Positions 24,105-32,242 are shown, counted from the first letter of the stretch. The stretch is 41,483 nt of DNA from Longimicrobium sp. (GCA_036389795.1 DASVWD010000060.1:1-41483); one strand, 5' to 3'. Translations and numbers: made by a program. Notes: a model not told the origin generated them from the sequence alone.

Positions 24105-24188
24105 CCTCACGCAGAGGAAGCAGAGATAGCAGAGGAAAACCTCGCAAAGCGATGAGTTCTCTGCTTCCTCTGCCAACTCTGCGTGAGG
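24105..24188. repeat. Nested inverted repeat, CTCACGC...GCGTGAG family
   Basis: Outer arms CCTCACGCAGAG (24105-24116) and CTCTGCGTGAGG (24177-24188), inner arms GAGGAAGCAGAGA (24114-24126) and TCTCTGCTTCCTC (24158-24170). The internal arms differ from the 19147 copy but pair just as well. Confidence 0.8.
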
Positions 24189-24293
24189 CCTGGCTGTTTT
24201 ATGGTTGCCGGCGCGCCGGGGTTGTGGCGTCCGCCGCGGCCCGCCTATCATGACGAGTCCTCCACGCCGATCCTCCCCTCCCCGCGCACGCCG

Positions 24294-25592
24294 ATGTTCA
24301 CGCGCCGCGACTTCCTCTCCACGCTCGGCCGCGCGGCCCCCGCCGCCTGGCTGGGCGCCGGCGGCACGCCGCAGCTCCGCGAGCTCCGGGACGAGCTGGC
24401 CCGCTTCGCCGGCGGCCCCGAGGAGATCGCCCGCGACGAGCGCTACTGGGCGGCCGTGCAGCAGGCGTTCACGGTGGACCGCAGCATCATCAACCTGAAC
24501 AACGCCGGCGTGAGCCCGTCGCCGGCGCTGGTGCAGGAGGCCGTGAAGCGGCACCTGGACTACAGCAACCAGGCGCCGGTCCACACCATGTGGCGCGTGC
24601 TGGAGCCGCAGCGCGAGACGGTGCGCGCGGGGCTCGCCCGCATGTTCGGCTGCGACGCCGAGGAGGTGGCGGTCACGCGCAACGCCACCGAGGGGCTGCA
24701 GATCTGCCAGCTGGGCTTCGACCTGAGGTCCGGCGACGAGGTGGTCGCCTCCACGCACGACTACCCGCACATGATCGCCACCTGGCGGCAGCGCGAGCGG
24801 CGCGACGGCATCGTGCTGAAGCTGGTGGACCTCCCCGCCCCGGCCCGGGACGCCGCCGAGGTGGTGCGGGCCTACGAGTCCGCGCTCACGCCCCGGACGC
24901 GGCTCCTCCTGGTGAGCCACATGACGTTCGTCACCGGGCAGGTGCTCCCCGTGCGCCGGGTGGTGCGGATGGCGCGCGAGCACGGCGTCCCGGCGATCGT
25001 GGACGGCGCCCACGCCTTCGCGCACTTCCCCTTCACGCGGGCGGACCTGGAGTGCGACTATTACGCGGCCAGCCTGCACAAGTGGCTGTACGCGCCGCAC
25101 GGCACGGGGATGCTGTACGTGCGCAGGGAGAAGATCGCGGAACTGTGGCCGCTGCAGGCCGCCGACGAGAGCCGGCGCGCCGACGTGCGCAAGTTCGAGG
25201 ACGTCGGCACGCACCCGGCCGCCAACGCGCTGGCCGTTGCCGAGGCGCTTGCGTTCACCCGCGCCATCGGGGTCGAGAACAAGGCCGCGCGCCTGGTCTA
25301 CCTCCGCGACCGCTGGGCGAAGGCGCTCGGGCGCCACCCGCGCGTGCGCCTGCACACCAGCCTGGAGCCGGGGATGGCGTACGCGATCGCGATGGTGCAG
25401 GTGGAGGGGATCGAACCGGGCCGGCTGTACAGCGAGTTGTGGACGAAGCACCGCATCATCACCAGCCCGACGAAGTGGGGCGGCGTCGAGGGCATCCGCG
25501 TCACTCCCAACGTCTACACCACGCTGGACGAGATCGACCTCTTCACGGCCGTGATGGAGAAGATCGCGCGGGAAGGACTGCCGGCCGCGTAA
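24294..25592 (+). CDS. Tat-exported class V aminotransferase-fold PLP enzyme
   Basis: The 432-residue protein starts with a twin-arginine motif (FTRRDFLSTLG) and a hydrophobic stretch, so it is probably exported folded with its cofactor. The fold type I PLP core shows ITR-like TRNATEGLQ, the Asp237/His240 pair in AIVDGAHAFAHF, and the Schiff-base Lys263 in ASLHKWLYAPHGTG. NLNNAGVSPSP and the SPTKWGG...RVTPNVYTT end match the isopenicillin N epimerase/cysteine desulfurase-like group. The exact reaction (epimerase, lyase or desulfurase) cannot be told. Start at 24294 is the first ATG giving the Tat signal. Confidence 0.85.
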   Translation: MFTRRDFLSTLGRAAPAAWLGAGGTPQLRELRDELARFAGGPEEIARDERYWAAVQQAFTVDRSIINLNNAGVSPSPALVQEAVKRHLDYSNQAPVHTMWRVLEPQRETVRAGLARMFGCDAEEVAVTRNATEGLQICQLGFDLRSGDEVVASTHDYPHMIATWRQRERRDGIVLKLVDLPAPARDAAEVVRAYESALTPRTRLLLVSHMTFVTGQVLPVRRVVRMAREHGVPAIVDGAHAFAHFPFTRADLECDYYAASLHKWLYAPHGTGMLYVRREKIAELWPLQAADESRRADVRKFEDVGTHPAANALAVAEALAFTRAIGVENKAARLVYLRDRWAKALGRHPRVRLHTSLEPGMAYAIAMVQVEGIEPGRLYSELWTKHRIITSPTKWGGVEGIRVTPNVYTTLDEIDLFTAVMEKIAREGLPAA

Positions 25593-25598
25593 GGGGTG

Positions 25599-25742
25599 GA
25601 TGTCATCCCGAGGGATCTACTCACCCCCGCGCGAGGCCGGTTCCGCGCATGATCCCAAGCCACCAGGCACGCGGAGTAGATTCCTCGGTCGCCACGACTA
25701 TCCCGCGCAGACGCGAGTCCTGCGCAGGCTCCCTCGGAATGA
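25599..25742. repeat. Shorter copy of the GTCATCC nested repeat
   Basis: Starts tgtcatcccgaggga and ends tccctcggaatgaca, imperfectly complementary; the central gatctactc and gagtaga arms are present. The left segment between outer and inner arm has been deleted relative to 20693-20888. Confidence 0.7.
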
Positions 25743-25781
25743 CAACCTGAAGGGCAATCACGATTCCGCGGACGCAACGAG

Positions 25782-25860
25782 ATGTCATCCCGAGGGAGCC
25801 GCTGCGCCGATCCCACCCTCGCGACGAGGCCCGGCGGCGACCGAGGGATCTACTCGCCCC
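25782..25860 (+). repeat. Left-half copy of the GTCATCC nested repeat
   Basis: Contains the left outer arm with gagggagccgctgcgccga and the inner left arm ccgagggatctactcg, but no right arms. Confidence 0.65.
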
Positions 25861-25985
25861 GCCTGGTGGTCGGCCCGACGCACCGGACGCGGCGCCACGA
25901 CCTTCATCTCCCTTGCCCAACCGCCCGCACCCGAGCAACACTGGTCGCCGTTTCGGCTGATGCCCGTCCCCGCGCGGAGGTCACG

Positions 25986-26783
25986 ATGCGATCCCTGCCC
26001 CCGATCCTGCTCGTCGCGCTCCTCACCGCCTGCGCCCACGGCGGCGCCATCCCGCTCGGCGGCCACCGCACGGTCGACCTCACGCACCCGTTCGGCCCCA
26101 GCACGCTGTACTGGCCGACAGCGACCACCGGGTTCGCGCTGGAGCGCCTGAGCTACGGCGAGACGCCGGGCGGCTACTTCTACGCCGCCAACGCCTTCTG
26201 CGCCCCCGAGCACGGCGGCACGCACCTCGACGCGCCGATCCACTTCGCCGCGGGGCAGCAGACGGCCGACCAGATCCCGCTGGACCGGCTGGTGGCGCCC
26301 GCGGTGGTGATCGACGTCCGCCAGCGCACGGCGACCGACCCCGACTACCGGCTCACCGCCGCGGACGTGCTGGAGTGGGAGCGGCGCCACGGCCGCGTCG
26401 CGCCGGGCACCATCGTGCTGCTGCACACCGGGTGGGGGCGATTCTGGCCGAACCGGAAGCAGTACTTCGGCGACGACCGCCCGGGCGACGCCTCGAACCT
26501 GCACTTCCCCAGCTACGGCGAAGAGGCCGCGCGGCTGCTGGTGGAGGAGCGCCGGGTGGCCGCATTGGGCGTGGACGCCGCCTCCATCGACTACGGCCAG
26601 TCGAAGGACTTCCGGGTTCACCGCGTGGCCGCCGCGGCGAACGTCCCCGGCCTGGAGAACCTGGCCAACCTCGACCAGCTCCCGCCCACGGGCGCCCTCG
26701 TCGTCGCCCTGCCGATGAAGATCGAGAACGGCTCGGGAGGACCCTTGCGGGCGATCGCGCTGGTGAGGGCTAAAATGCAATAG
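25986..26783 (+). CDS. Cyclase-family (kynurenine formamidase-like) lipoprotein
   Basis: The 265-residue product has GGAGGT before its ATG, and a signal with lipobox LLTAC (Cys16). The domain is the Cyclase/KynB-type metal hydrolase: VDLTHPFGPST, the metal-binding motif EHGGTHLDAPIHF (His76, His80, Asp82, His86), GTIVLLHTGWGRFW and VAALGVDAASIDYGQS. Family members include kynurenine formamidase and isatin hydrolase, but those are cytosolic. The lipid anchor points to an extracytoplasmic amide or lactone substrate. The downstream anthranilate cluster makes a link tempting, yet it is 3.5 kb away on the other strand. Confidence 0.85.
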   Translation: MRSLPPILLVALLTACAHGGAIPLGGHRTVDLTHPFGPSTLYWPTATTGFALERLSYGETPGGYFYAANAFCAPEHGGTHLDAPIHFAAGQQTADQIPLDRLVAPAVVIDVRQRTATDPDYRLTAADVLEWERRHGRVAPGTIVLLHTGWGRFWPNRKQYFGDDRPGDASNLHFPSYGEEAARLLVEERRVAALGVDAASIDYGQSKDFRVHRVAAAANVPGLENLANLDQLPPTGALVVALPMKIENGSGGPLRAIALVRAKMQ

Positions 26784-26805
26784 CAATCGGCTTATCGGCC
26801 ATACC

Positions 26806-27573
26806 TCAATGTCTTCTCGATAAACTATCGGCGACTGGGAATAGATAGAGTGTCACCTCGGAAAGTTTCCAAGTCGATCCCGCCCAGTCATACTGAAGAA
26901 AGAATGTGCCGAATCGATTGATAGCCGTCTGATCCTGCAGTTCGAAGAATCCACTTCCAATGGCGAATGTGGTATAGACGTGCAGGTCTATGTTATCCAC
27001 CAGCTTGAAAGCAGGTCGCTGTCGGCTCTGAATGCGGCGTAACAGCTCAGGTTTCGTGAATAGCACGCTGTCAGCCAAACTAGCAGTCCACCCATCGGCG
27101 AGCAGAGTATCGAGACCACGCCAATCGCTATCGACGTACGCGCCTATGACTTGGCGGTGAACACTTGTAACCGAAGTCGAATCGGGAGCCGGTGCTTGTC
27201 CACCACTACATGACGTTGCAATGCCGCTGGCCAGAACACAGATAGTAGCACCAATGAAGGCTACGGCTTGAATCACGCTGAACTGAGTGACTTTGGGATG
27301 TCTGATCGACGGCTCTGTGCTCTCCCCGGCCGTTGCTGCTTTATCTCCCGCAGGTTCTAGGATTCCTGTGAGGACCATCAATGTAATCACGCCAGCCAAA
27401 ATCGAAATAATGTAGATAAACCATGCGATTACAAGCGCTGTAATGGTTACTGATCGCAGTACGTCTCTAGCAAAGGTGATCGTAAGCGCCAAAATACCCG
27501 TCGAAAGCGTAAGAAGCTGCTTCGTCGTATCGCCTGCGAAAGTAAAGGCAAGTTTCCGGTGATCATCCATCAT
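26806..27573 (-). CDS. Low-GC membrane protein with a C-terminal NTF2-like domain
   Basis: The predicted 255-residue protein starts at ATG 27573, seven bases after GGGAGA. The N-terminal third has LAFTFAGDTTKQLLTLSTGI and two hydrophobic helices (residues about 22-38, and about 45-70 ALVIAWFIYIISILAGVITL). A third helix lies at about 103-122 (VIQAVAFIGATICVLASGIA). The C-terminal 130 residues (VHRQVIGAYVDSDWRGLDTL, WTASLADSVLFTKPELLRRI, SEVTLYLF) look like an NTF2/SnoaL (DUF4440-like) fold, probably outside the membrane. GC content is far below the neighbours and codon use is relaxed, a sign of transfer. It lies 9 bp after the preceding gene's stop. Function unknown. Confidence 0.7.
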   Translation of the reverse strand: MMDDHRKLAFTFAGDTTKQLLTLSTGILALTITFARDVLRSVTITALVIAWFIYIISILAGVITLMVLTGILEPAGDKAATAGESTEPSIRHPKVTQFSVIQAVAFIGATICVLASGIATSCSGGQAPAPDSTSVTSVHRQVIGAYVDSDWRGLDTLLADGWTASLADSVLFTKPELLRRIQSRQRPAFKLVDNIDLHVYTTFAIGSGFFELQDQTAINRFGTFFLQYDWAGSTWKLSEVTLYLFPVADSLSRRH

Positions 27574-27585
27574 CAATGCATCTCC

Positions 27586-27924
27586 CTAACAAAATGGCCA
27601 CATACCCGGACAGAAGAAGCTCTTGATCGAAAAGAACAAATCATCATCTAACTCGTCGATTCCGCGGCCCTGCGCTGCTCGCATCATAGCGTTCACAAAC
27701 TCTCTTAGACGATCCTCGGCCTCAGAAGCTTCGTTTGCACCACCCTCTGATCGATACAGCGTCTCAGCTCCTTGCGTGATTAGTTCATCCATGTCCTGTG
27801 CGCAGCTTCGGGAGAGTCTCAATCCCCGGATCGAGAGCTGAGAATTCACAATCGACCAGAATTCTCTGTGGTAATCAGCAGGGCTGACCGTCATTCTACG
27901 GCGTTCCGGAGTTCGTACACGCAT
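27586..27924 (-). CDS. Low-GC small protein, first gene of a two-gene island
   Basis: This 112-residue protein has GGAGG six bases before the ATG. It begins with a basic stretch (MRVRTPERRRM) and is otherwise helical (ADYHREFWSIVNSQLS, LRLSRSCAQDMDELITQGAE, AEDRLREFVNAMMRAAQ), ending in a hydrophobic Cys-containing tail (FFSIKSFFCPGMWPFC). Base composition is much lower in GC than the surrounding genome. Its coupling to the membrane protein gene suggests they act together. I recognise no family. Confidence 0.65.
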   Translation of the reverse strand: MRVRTPERRRMTVSPADYHREFWSIVNSQLSIRGLRLSRSCAQDMDELITQGAETLYRSEGGANEASEAEDRLREFVNAMMRAAQGRGIDELDDDLFFSIKSFFCPGMWPFC

Positions 27925-27972
27925 ATGATCCTCCTGGATGGTTTGGTGGGCGCAGCAATATTCTGTTGGACC

Positions 27973-28001
27973 ACGTTAGTCTGAAAGTAAACCCGCATCA
28001 A
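27973..28001 (-). promoter_or_regulatory. Candidate promoter of the low-GC operon
   Basis: Minus strand TTGATG (28001-27996), 17 bases, TAACGT (27978-27973), about 50 bp before the start codon of the 112-residue protein. Confidence 0.35.
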
Positions 28002-28057
28002 GGATTTTGCGATTTATTCTCCAGGCTCCTTATCCTCAGCTCATTGACTTATCCCAG

Positions 28058-29590
28058 CTAATTGACCCGATTCCTTCCCCCCCGCTTGGCCGCGTACAGC
28101 GCCCGGTCCGCCTGCTCCACCAGGGCGGCGGGCGCCGCGCCCTTGGCGGGGAGCGCGCTGCCCACGCCCAGGCTGACCGTCACCACGCCGAGAGGCGAGC
28201 GCTCGTGCGGGATGGCGAGCGACTCCACGCGGCGGCGCAGCGTCTCGGCGAAGGCGGCGGCGGCGCCGGCGTCCATCACCGGGAGCAGCACCACGAACTC
28301 CTCGCCGCCGTAGCGCGCCACGCAGTCGCCCGCGCGCTGCAGGCTCTCGTCGAGCGCCTGCGCCACGGCGCGCAGCGTCTCGTCGCCGCGCTGGTGGCCG
28401 TAGCGGTCGTTGTAGTCCTTGAACCAGTCAATGTCCACCATCAGCAGCGAGAGCGGCGACTCGGCGCGGCAGGCGCGGCGCCATTCCGTCTCCAGCACCC
28501 GGTCGAAGGCGCGGCGGTTGGGGATGCCGGTGAGGCCGTCGAGCTGCGACAGGCGCTCCAGGCGCTGGTTGGCCTCGCGCAGCCGCTCGTTGGCCTCCTC
28601 CAGCTCCTGGTTGATGCTGGCCATGTGGATGGCGCCCGCCAGCTGGCCGGCGAAGGTGCGGAACACCATCTGGTTCTCGGGGCTGAACGCCTCCAGGCTG
28701 TCGCTCTCCAGGTTCAGCACCCCCAGCGGGCGCCCGCGGTAGACGATCGGGACGGCGAACTCGGCCACTGTGCGGCTGTCGATCGGCAGGTAGTCGGGGT
28801 CGCCGGAGACGTCGCGCACGAGCTGCGGCTCGCCCAGGCGCAGCGCGCGGCCGGCGATCCCCCGGGTGATCGGCCAGCGGCCGCCGGGCGCGTCGAGGCG
28901 CGAGTGCTCCCCCGCGTGCGCGGACTGCGCGAACTCGCCCGCCTCCAGGTCGGCCAGCAGGATGGAGACGACCAGCAGCGGGAAGCGCTCGTGGATGTAC
29001 CCGACCACGCGGTCCAGCAAGAGCCCCAGCTCGCCCGCGTCGGTGGCCGTCTTCGACACCTCGCCCACCATCTCCAGGAGCCGCGCGCGCCGGGTGAGCT
29101 CCTCGTGCAGCCGCGCGTTGCCGATGGCGCCCGCCACCTGCTCGGCGATCGTTTCCAGCAGGGGGAGCTGGTCGCGGAAGGCGCCCGGCTCCAGGCTCTC
29201 CAGGTTCAGGATCGCCACCGTCTCGCCGTGGTGCAGCACGGGGACGCAGAGCTCCGAGCGTGTCTCGGACTGCATCTCGACGAAGTTGGGGACTCCGCTC
29301 ACGTCGTCCAGCAGGATCGGCTTCCCCGTGGCCGCCACCTCGCCCACCACGCCGCTGCCGATCTCGCGCGAGTAGCCCACGTACATGCCGGTGGGGAGGC
29401 CGGTGGAGAGCGCCTCGCAGCGGAAGACGCCGCGCGCGCGGTCCACCGAGAGACAGGCCACGAGCTCCCACCCGAACCGGTCCCGCAGGGTGTCGGTCAC
29501 GCGCTGGAGCATCGGCCTGAGCTCCAGGTCGAGCGAGGCGATGCGGGCGATCTCATTCAGGATCTCCAGGTATTCCGGCGAGCGGAGCAT
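28058..29590 (-). CDS. Diguanylate cyclase with two GAF domains
   Basis: This 510-residue protein has two GAF sensor domains (residues about 20-160 and 180-325), a short coiled-coil signalling helix (about 327-348, EEANERLREANQRLERLSQL) and a complete GGDEF domain. The active-site loop is GGEEF (428-432), with metal-binding Asp residues in VDIDWFKDYND and the product-inhibition I-site RAGD (419-422) five residues before GGEEF. It should make cyclic di-GMP from two GTP in response to a cytosolic ligand bound by the GAF domains. No membrane segment. It lies at the distal end of the same-strand aromatic catabolic cluster but 236 bp after the RidA gene. Confidence 0.93.
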   Translation of the reverse strand: MLRSPEYLEILNEIARIASLDLELRPMLQRVTDTLRDRFGWELVACLSVDRARGVFRCEALSTGLPTGMYVGYSREIGSGVVGEVAATGKPILLDDVSGVPNFVEMQSETRSELCVPVLHHGETVAILNLESLEPGAFRDQLPLLETIAEQVAGAIGNARLHEELTRRARLLEMVGEVSKTATDAGELGLLLDRVVGYIHERFPLLVVSILLADLEAGEFAQSAHAGEHSRLDAPGGRWPITRGIAGRALRLGEPQLVRDVSGDPDYLPIDSRTVAEFAVPIVYRGRPLGVLNLESDSLEAFSPENQMVFRTFAGQLAGAIHMASINQELEEANERLREANQRLERLSQLDGLTGIPNRRAFDRVLETEWRRACRAESPLSLLMVDIDWFKDYNDRYGHQRGDETLRAVAQALDESLQRAGDCVARYGGEEFVVLLPVMDAGAAAAFAETLRRRVESLAIPHERSPLGVVTVSLGVGSALPAKGAAPAALVEQADRALYAAKRGGRNRVN

Positions 29591-29826
29591 CAGGGTGCGG
29601 GGCGGCGGGGCGGGTGTGGCATCGAAGGGCGTGGCTCGCGACGGGAAGACGACCAGGTGCCGGAAAGTGTCCGCATCTCACGACCGCGGGGAAGCTTACT
29701 GCGCGCTGGTCTTCCGCACCAGACATTTGTATCCTGAGCGGATTTCGTGCCAATCTTCCTCCGGAGAGAACGTGCGGGGGTGTGGAGTCGCGACCGCGCG
29801 GCCGTCCGGCGTCGGCCGCGAGACGA

Positions 29827-30222
29827 TCAGGCCGGGACGACGGCGGTGGCCTCGATCTCCACCTTCGCGCGCTCCTCGACCAGCCCGGCGACGATCACCA
29901 CCGCCATGGCGGGGAAGTGGCGGCCGAACACCTCGCGGTACGCGGCGCCGACCTCGCGCGCGGACGAGAGGTAGGCGCCGCGGTCGGTGACGTACCAGGT
30001 GAGCCGCGCCACGTGCTCCGGCCCCGCGCCCGCCTCGCGCAGCACGGCGGCGACGTTCTCGAGCGCCTGGCGCACCTGGGCCACGAAGTCGTCCGTCTCG
30101 ACCCGGCCCGTGGCGGGGTTCCAGCCGATCTGCCCGGCCACGAACACCACGCGCCCACTTGCGGCGACGCCGTTCGCGTAGCCGCGCGGCCTGGCCCACC
30201 CTTCCGGCTGGAGGAATTGCAT
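29827..30222 (-). CDS. RidA/YjgF-family protein, apparently without the catalytic Arg
   Basis: The 131-residue protein has the RidA pattern: FVAGQIGWNPATG, TDDFVAQVRQALENVAAVL, VARLTWYVTDRGAY, REVFGRHFPAMAVVIV and the closing KVEIEATAVVPA. In imine deaminases of this family a conserved Arg follows the FPA segment; here Met stands at that place (FPAMAV), so the classical enamine/imine deaminase activity may be lost or altered. It lies 176 bp downstream of the CoA ligase in the same direction. RidA relatives are often found in amino-aromatic degradation clusters, which suits an anthranilate pathway. Confidence 0.85.
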   Translation of the reverse strand: MQFLQPEGWARPRGYANGVAASGRVVFVAGQIGWNPATGRVETDDFVAQVRQALENVAAVLREAGAGPEHVARLTWYVTDRGAYLSSAREVGAAYREVFGRHFPAMAVVIVAGLVEERAKVEIEATAVVPA

Positions 30223-30262
30223 CGGCTCGAATCCGGGGTCACGGGGGCGGAATCTGGTCCGG

Positions 30263-30398
30263 GCGGCTGAAGCCGCAGCAACAACTGCAGAAAGCCTCGC
30301 AAACCCCGCGAGGCTTCAACCGCATCGGGAGTCGGGCATCGCGCGTCGAGCAGCCATCGCGCCTGGCGAGCCGGGCACGGGCGAGGCATGCCTCGCCC
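30263..30398 (+). repeat. TGAA-loop element with three hairpins
   Basis: Hairpin 1 GCGGC-TGAA-GCCGC (30263-30276), spacer agcaacaactgc, hairpin 2 AAGCCTCGC with GCGAGGCTT (about 30291-30318), and the perfect 20-base palindrome at 30379-30398. The bases just after this palindrome provide the stop codon of the minus-strand ligase gene. Confidence 0.8.
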
Positions 30399-32045
30399 CT
30401 ACGATGCACTTCCCTCGCGGAGGCGGAAGCGCTGGAGCTTGCCGGTCTGCGTGCGGGGGAGGCTGGCGACGAACTCCACGCGGCGCGGGTACTTGTACGG
30501 CGCGATCTGCCGCTTGGTGAAGTCCTGCAGCTCCTTCGCCGTCTCCTCGCCCGGCGCCCAGCCCTCGCGCAGCACCACGAACGCCGTCACCACCTGCCCG
30601 CGCTCTTCGTCCGGGGTGCCGACCACGGCGCACTCGGCCACGCCGGGGTGCTCCAGCAGCGCGTTCTCCACCTCTGGCCCGGCGATGTTGTAGCCGGCGG
30701 AGATGATCATGTCGTCGTTGCGCGCCTGGTACCAGAAGTAGCCGTCCTCGTCCATCCGGTAGGTGTCGCCGGTGATGTTCCACCCGTTCTGCACGTAGGC
30801 GCGCTGCCGCTCGGGGTCGGCCAGGTAGCGGCACCCGGTGGGCCCCTTCACCGCCAGCCGCCCCAGCTCGCCCGGCGCGACGGGGCTGCCGCCCTCGTCC
30901 AGCAGCGTGGCCGTGTAGCCGGGGACCGGCTTCCCCGTGGACCCGGGGCGGATCTGGTCCCCCGCGGCGCTGATGAAGATGTGCAGCATCTCGGTGGAGC
31001 CGATCCCGTCGACGATGCGCAGGCCCGTGGCCTCGCGCCACGCCTCGAAGGTGGCGGCGGGGAGCGTCTCGCCCGCGGAGACGCACTTCTTCAGGCTGGA
31101 GAGGTCGAAGTCCTTCGCCAGCCCCGCCATCGCCCGGTACGCGGTGGGCGCGGTGAAGCAGACGGTGGCGCGGTGGTCCTGGATCCCCTGCAGGAGCTGC
31201 GGCGGGGCGGCCTGCTCCAGCAGCAGGGTGGCCGCGCCCACGCGCATGGGGAAGAGGACGTAGCCGCCCAGCCCGTAGGTGAACGCCAGCGGCGGCGAGC
31301 CGCAGAAGACGTCGTCCGGCTCCGGCCGCAGCACGTGGCTCCCGAAGGTGTCGCCCACGGCCAGCAGGTCGCGGTGCGAGTGCATCGTCCCCTTCGGCTG
31401 CCCCGTGGTCCCCGAGGTGAAGGCGATGAGCGCCACGTCCTCGGCCGCGGTGTCGACGTCGTCGAAGTGCGCGGGCCGCCCGCGCATCAGCCCTTCCAGC
31501 GAGCCGTCTTCGTCCACGCCGAAGCGGACCGTGCGCTCCAGCGCGGGAGCGGCGGCGGCCTCCATCTCTTCCATGAGCCGCGCGTCGCAGAGGGCGAAGC
31601 GGATGCGCGCCTTCGCGACGAGCGTGGAGATCTCCCGGGCGCGCAGCAGCGGCATGGTGGCGACCACGATCCCGCCGGCCTTGAGCACGCCGAACCAGGC
31701 CGCGGCCATCATCGGGCCGTTGTAGCCGCGCAGGAGCACGCGGTTGCCGGGGACGAGCCCCAGGTCGTCCCGCAGCACCCCGGCGATCCGGTTCGCCCGT
31801 TCCAGCAGCTCGGCGTACGTCCACCGCCCGCCGGGGAAGATCAGCGCCGGACGATCCCCGTCGCCCGCGGCCACGCGCGCGTCCAGGAACTCCGCCGCGG
31901 CGTTGATGCGCGGCCGCGCCGCCAGAGCGGGGACGCCGGAGAGGTCGATCTCGGGCCACTGGTCGGGCGGCGGCTGGTTGTCGCGCGCGAAGGTGTCGGC
32001 GTGCGCGGTGGCCGCGGGTTCGGGCTGGACCATGGTCTCGAGCAT
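30399..32045 (-). CDS. Benzoate/2-aminobenzoate-type CoA ligase
   Basis: This 548-residue adenylate-forming enzyme starts at 32045, five bases after GGAGG. It has the AMP-binding P-loop FTSGTTGQPKGT (residues about 209-220), an aromatic-acid pocket region AFTYGLGGYVLFP, the GSTEMLHIF motif, the TGD hinge region (NITGDTYRMDEDGYFWYQAR, NDDMIISAGYNIAGPEVE) and the C-terminal catalytic Lys in RTQTGKLQRF. It should activate an aromatic carboxylate with ATP and CoA. The neighbouring 2-aminobenzoyl-CoA monooxygenase argues for anthranilate (2-aminobenzoate) as substrate; benzoate or salicylate cannot be excluded from sequence alone. Confidence 0.88.
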   Translation of the reverse strand: MLETMVQPEPAATAHADTFARDNQPPPDQWPEIDLSGVPALAARPRINAAAEFLDARVAAGDGDRPALIFPGGRWTYAELLERANRIAGVLRDDLGLVPGNRVLLRGYNGPMMAAAWFGVLKAGGIVVATMPLLRAREISTLVAKARIRFALCDARLMEEMEAAAAPALERTVRFGVDEDGSLEGLMRGRPAHFDDVDTAAEDVALIAFTSGTTGQPKGTMHSHRDLLAVGDTFGSHVLRPEPDDVFCGSPPLAFTYGLGGYVLFPMRVGAATLLLEQAAPPQLLQGIQDHRATVCFTAPTAYRAMAGLAKDFDLSSLKKCVSAGETLPAATFEAWREATGLRIVDGIGSTEMLHIFISAAGDQIRPGSTGKPVPGYTATLLDEGGSPVAPGELGRLAVKGPTGCRYLADPERQRAYVQNGWNITGDTYRMDEDGYFWYQARNDDMIISAGYNIAGPEVENALLEHPGVAECAVVGTPDEERGQVVTAFVVLREGWAPGEETAKELQDFTKRQIAPYKYPRRVEFVASLPRTQTGKLQRFRLREGSAS

Positions 32046-32097
32046 GGCTGCCTCCAGGGGGAGGGCAGGGGGAGCGCGGGGCACCCCGGACCGGGGC

Positions 32098-32148
32098 GAA
32101 TGAATTCGCTGCAACAACTACACGAAATCCGCCTGCGCGGATTACCGG
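32098..32148 (+). repeat. TGAA-loop two-hairpin element
   Basis: Hairpin 1 GCGAA-TGAA-TTCGC, spacer tgcaacaactacacga, hairpin 2 AATCCG-CCTGCG-CGGATT. A palindrome related to the 30379 one follows at about 32192-32212. Confidence 0.8.
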
Positions 32149-32242
32149 GTCCGGCGCCGCTGCAAGTTCGGCGCGCGTGACGGAGCTCCGTAGGGGCGAG
32201 GCCTGCCTCGACCGCGCCCGTCGCCGCGCCGGAGCCGATCCG

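Larger units (their letters stand above)
25593..25985. other. Intergenic stretch with two nested-palindrome copies
   Basis: No gene supported. It holds one full (25599-25742) and one half copy (25782-25860) of the GTCATCC repeat family, then the ribosome site of the cyclase gene. Confidence 0.6.

Noticed and set aside
21477-25451. A 1324-codon open frame on the minus strand
   Set aside because: It lies antisense to rdgB, the patatin and the PLP enzyme, all of which have clear motifs. Its translation is Arg/Ala/Gly/His-rich low-complexity, a codon-position effect of high GC.
20693-25860. CRISPR array
   Set aside because: The repeats are few, widely and irregularly spaced, nested and palindromic, and there are no cas genes.
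24294-26783. Kynureninase plus kynurenine formamidase feeding the anthranilate cluster
   Set aside because: Both proteins carry export signals (Tat, lipobox), whereas the kynurenine enzymes are cytosolic; the PLP enzyme looks closer to isopenicillin N epimerase-like proteins, and the genes are on the opposite strand.
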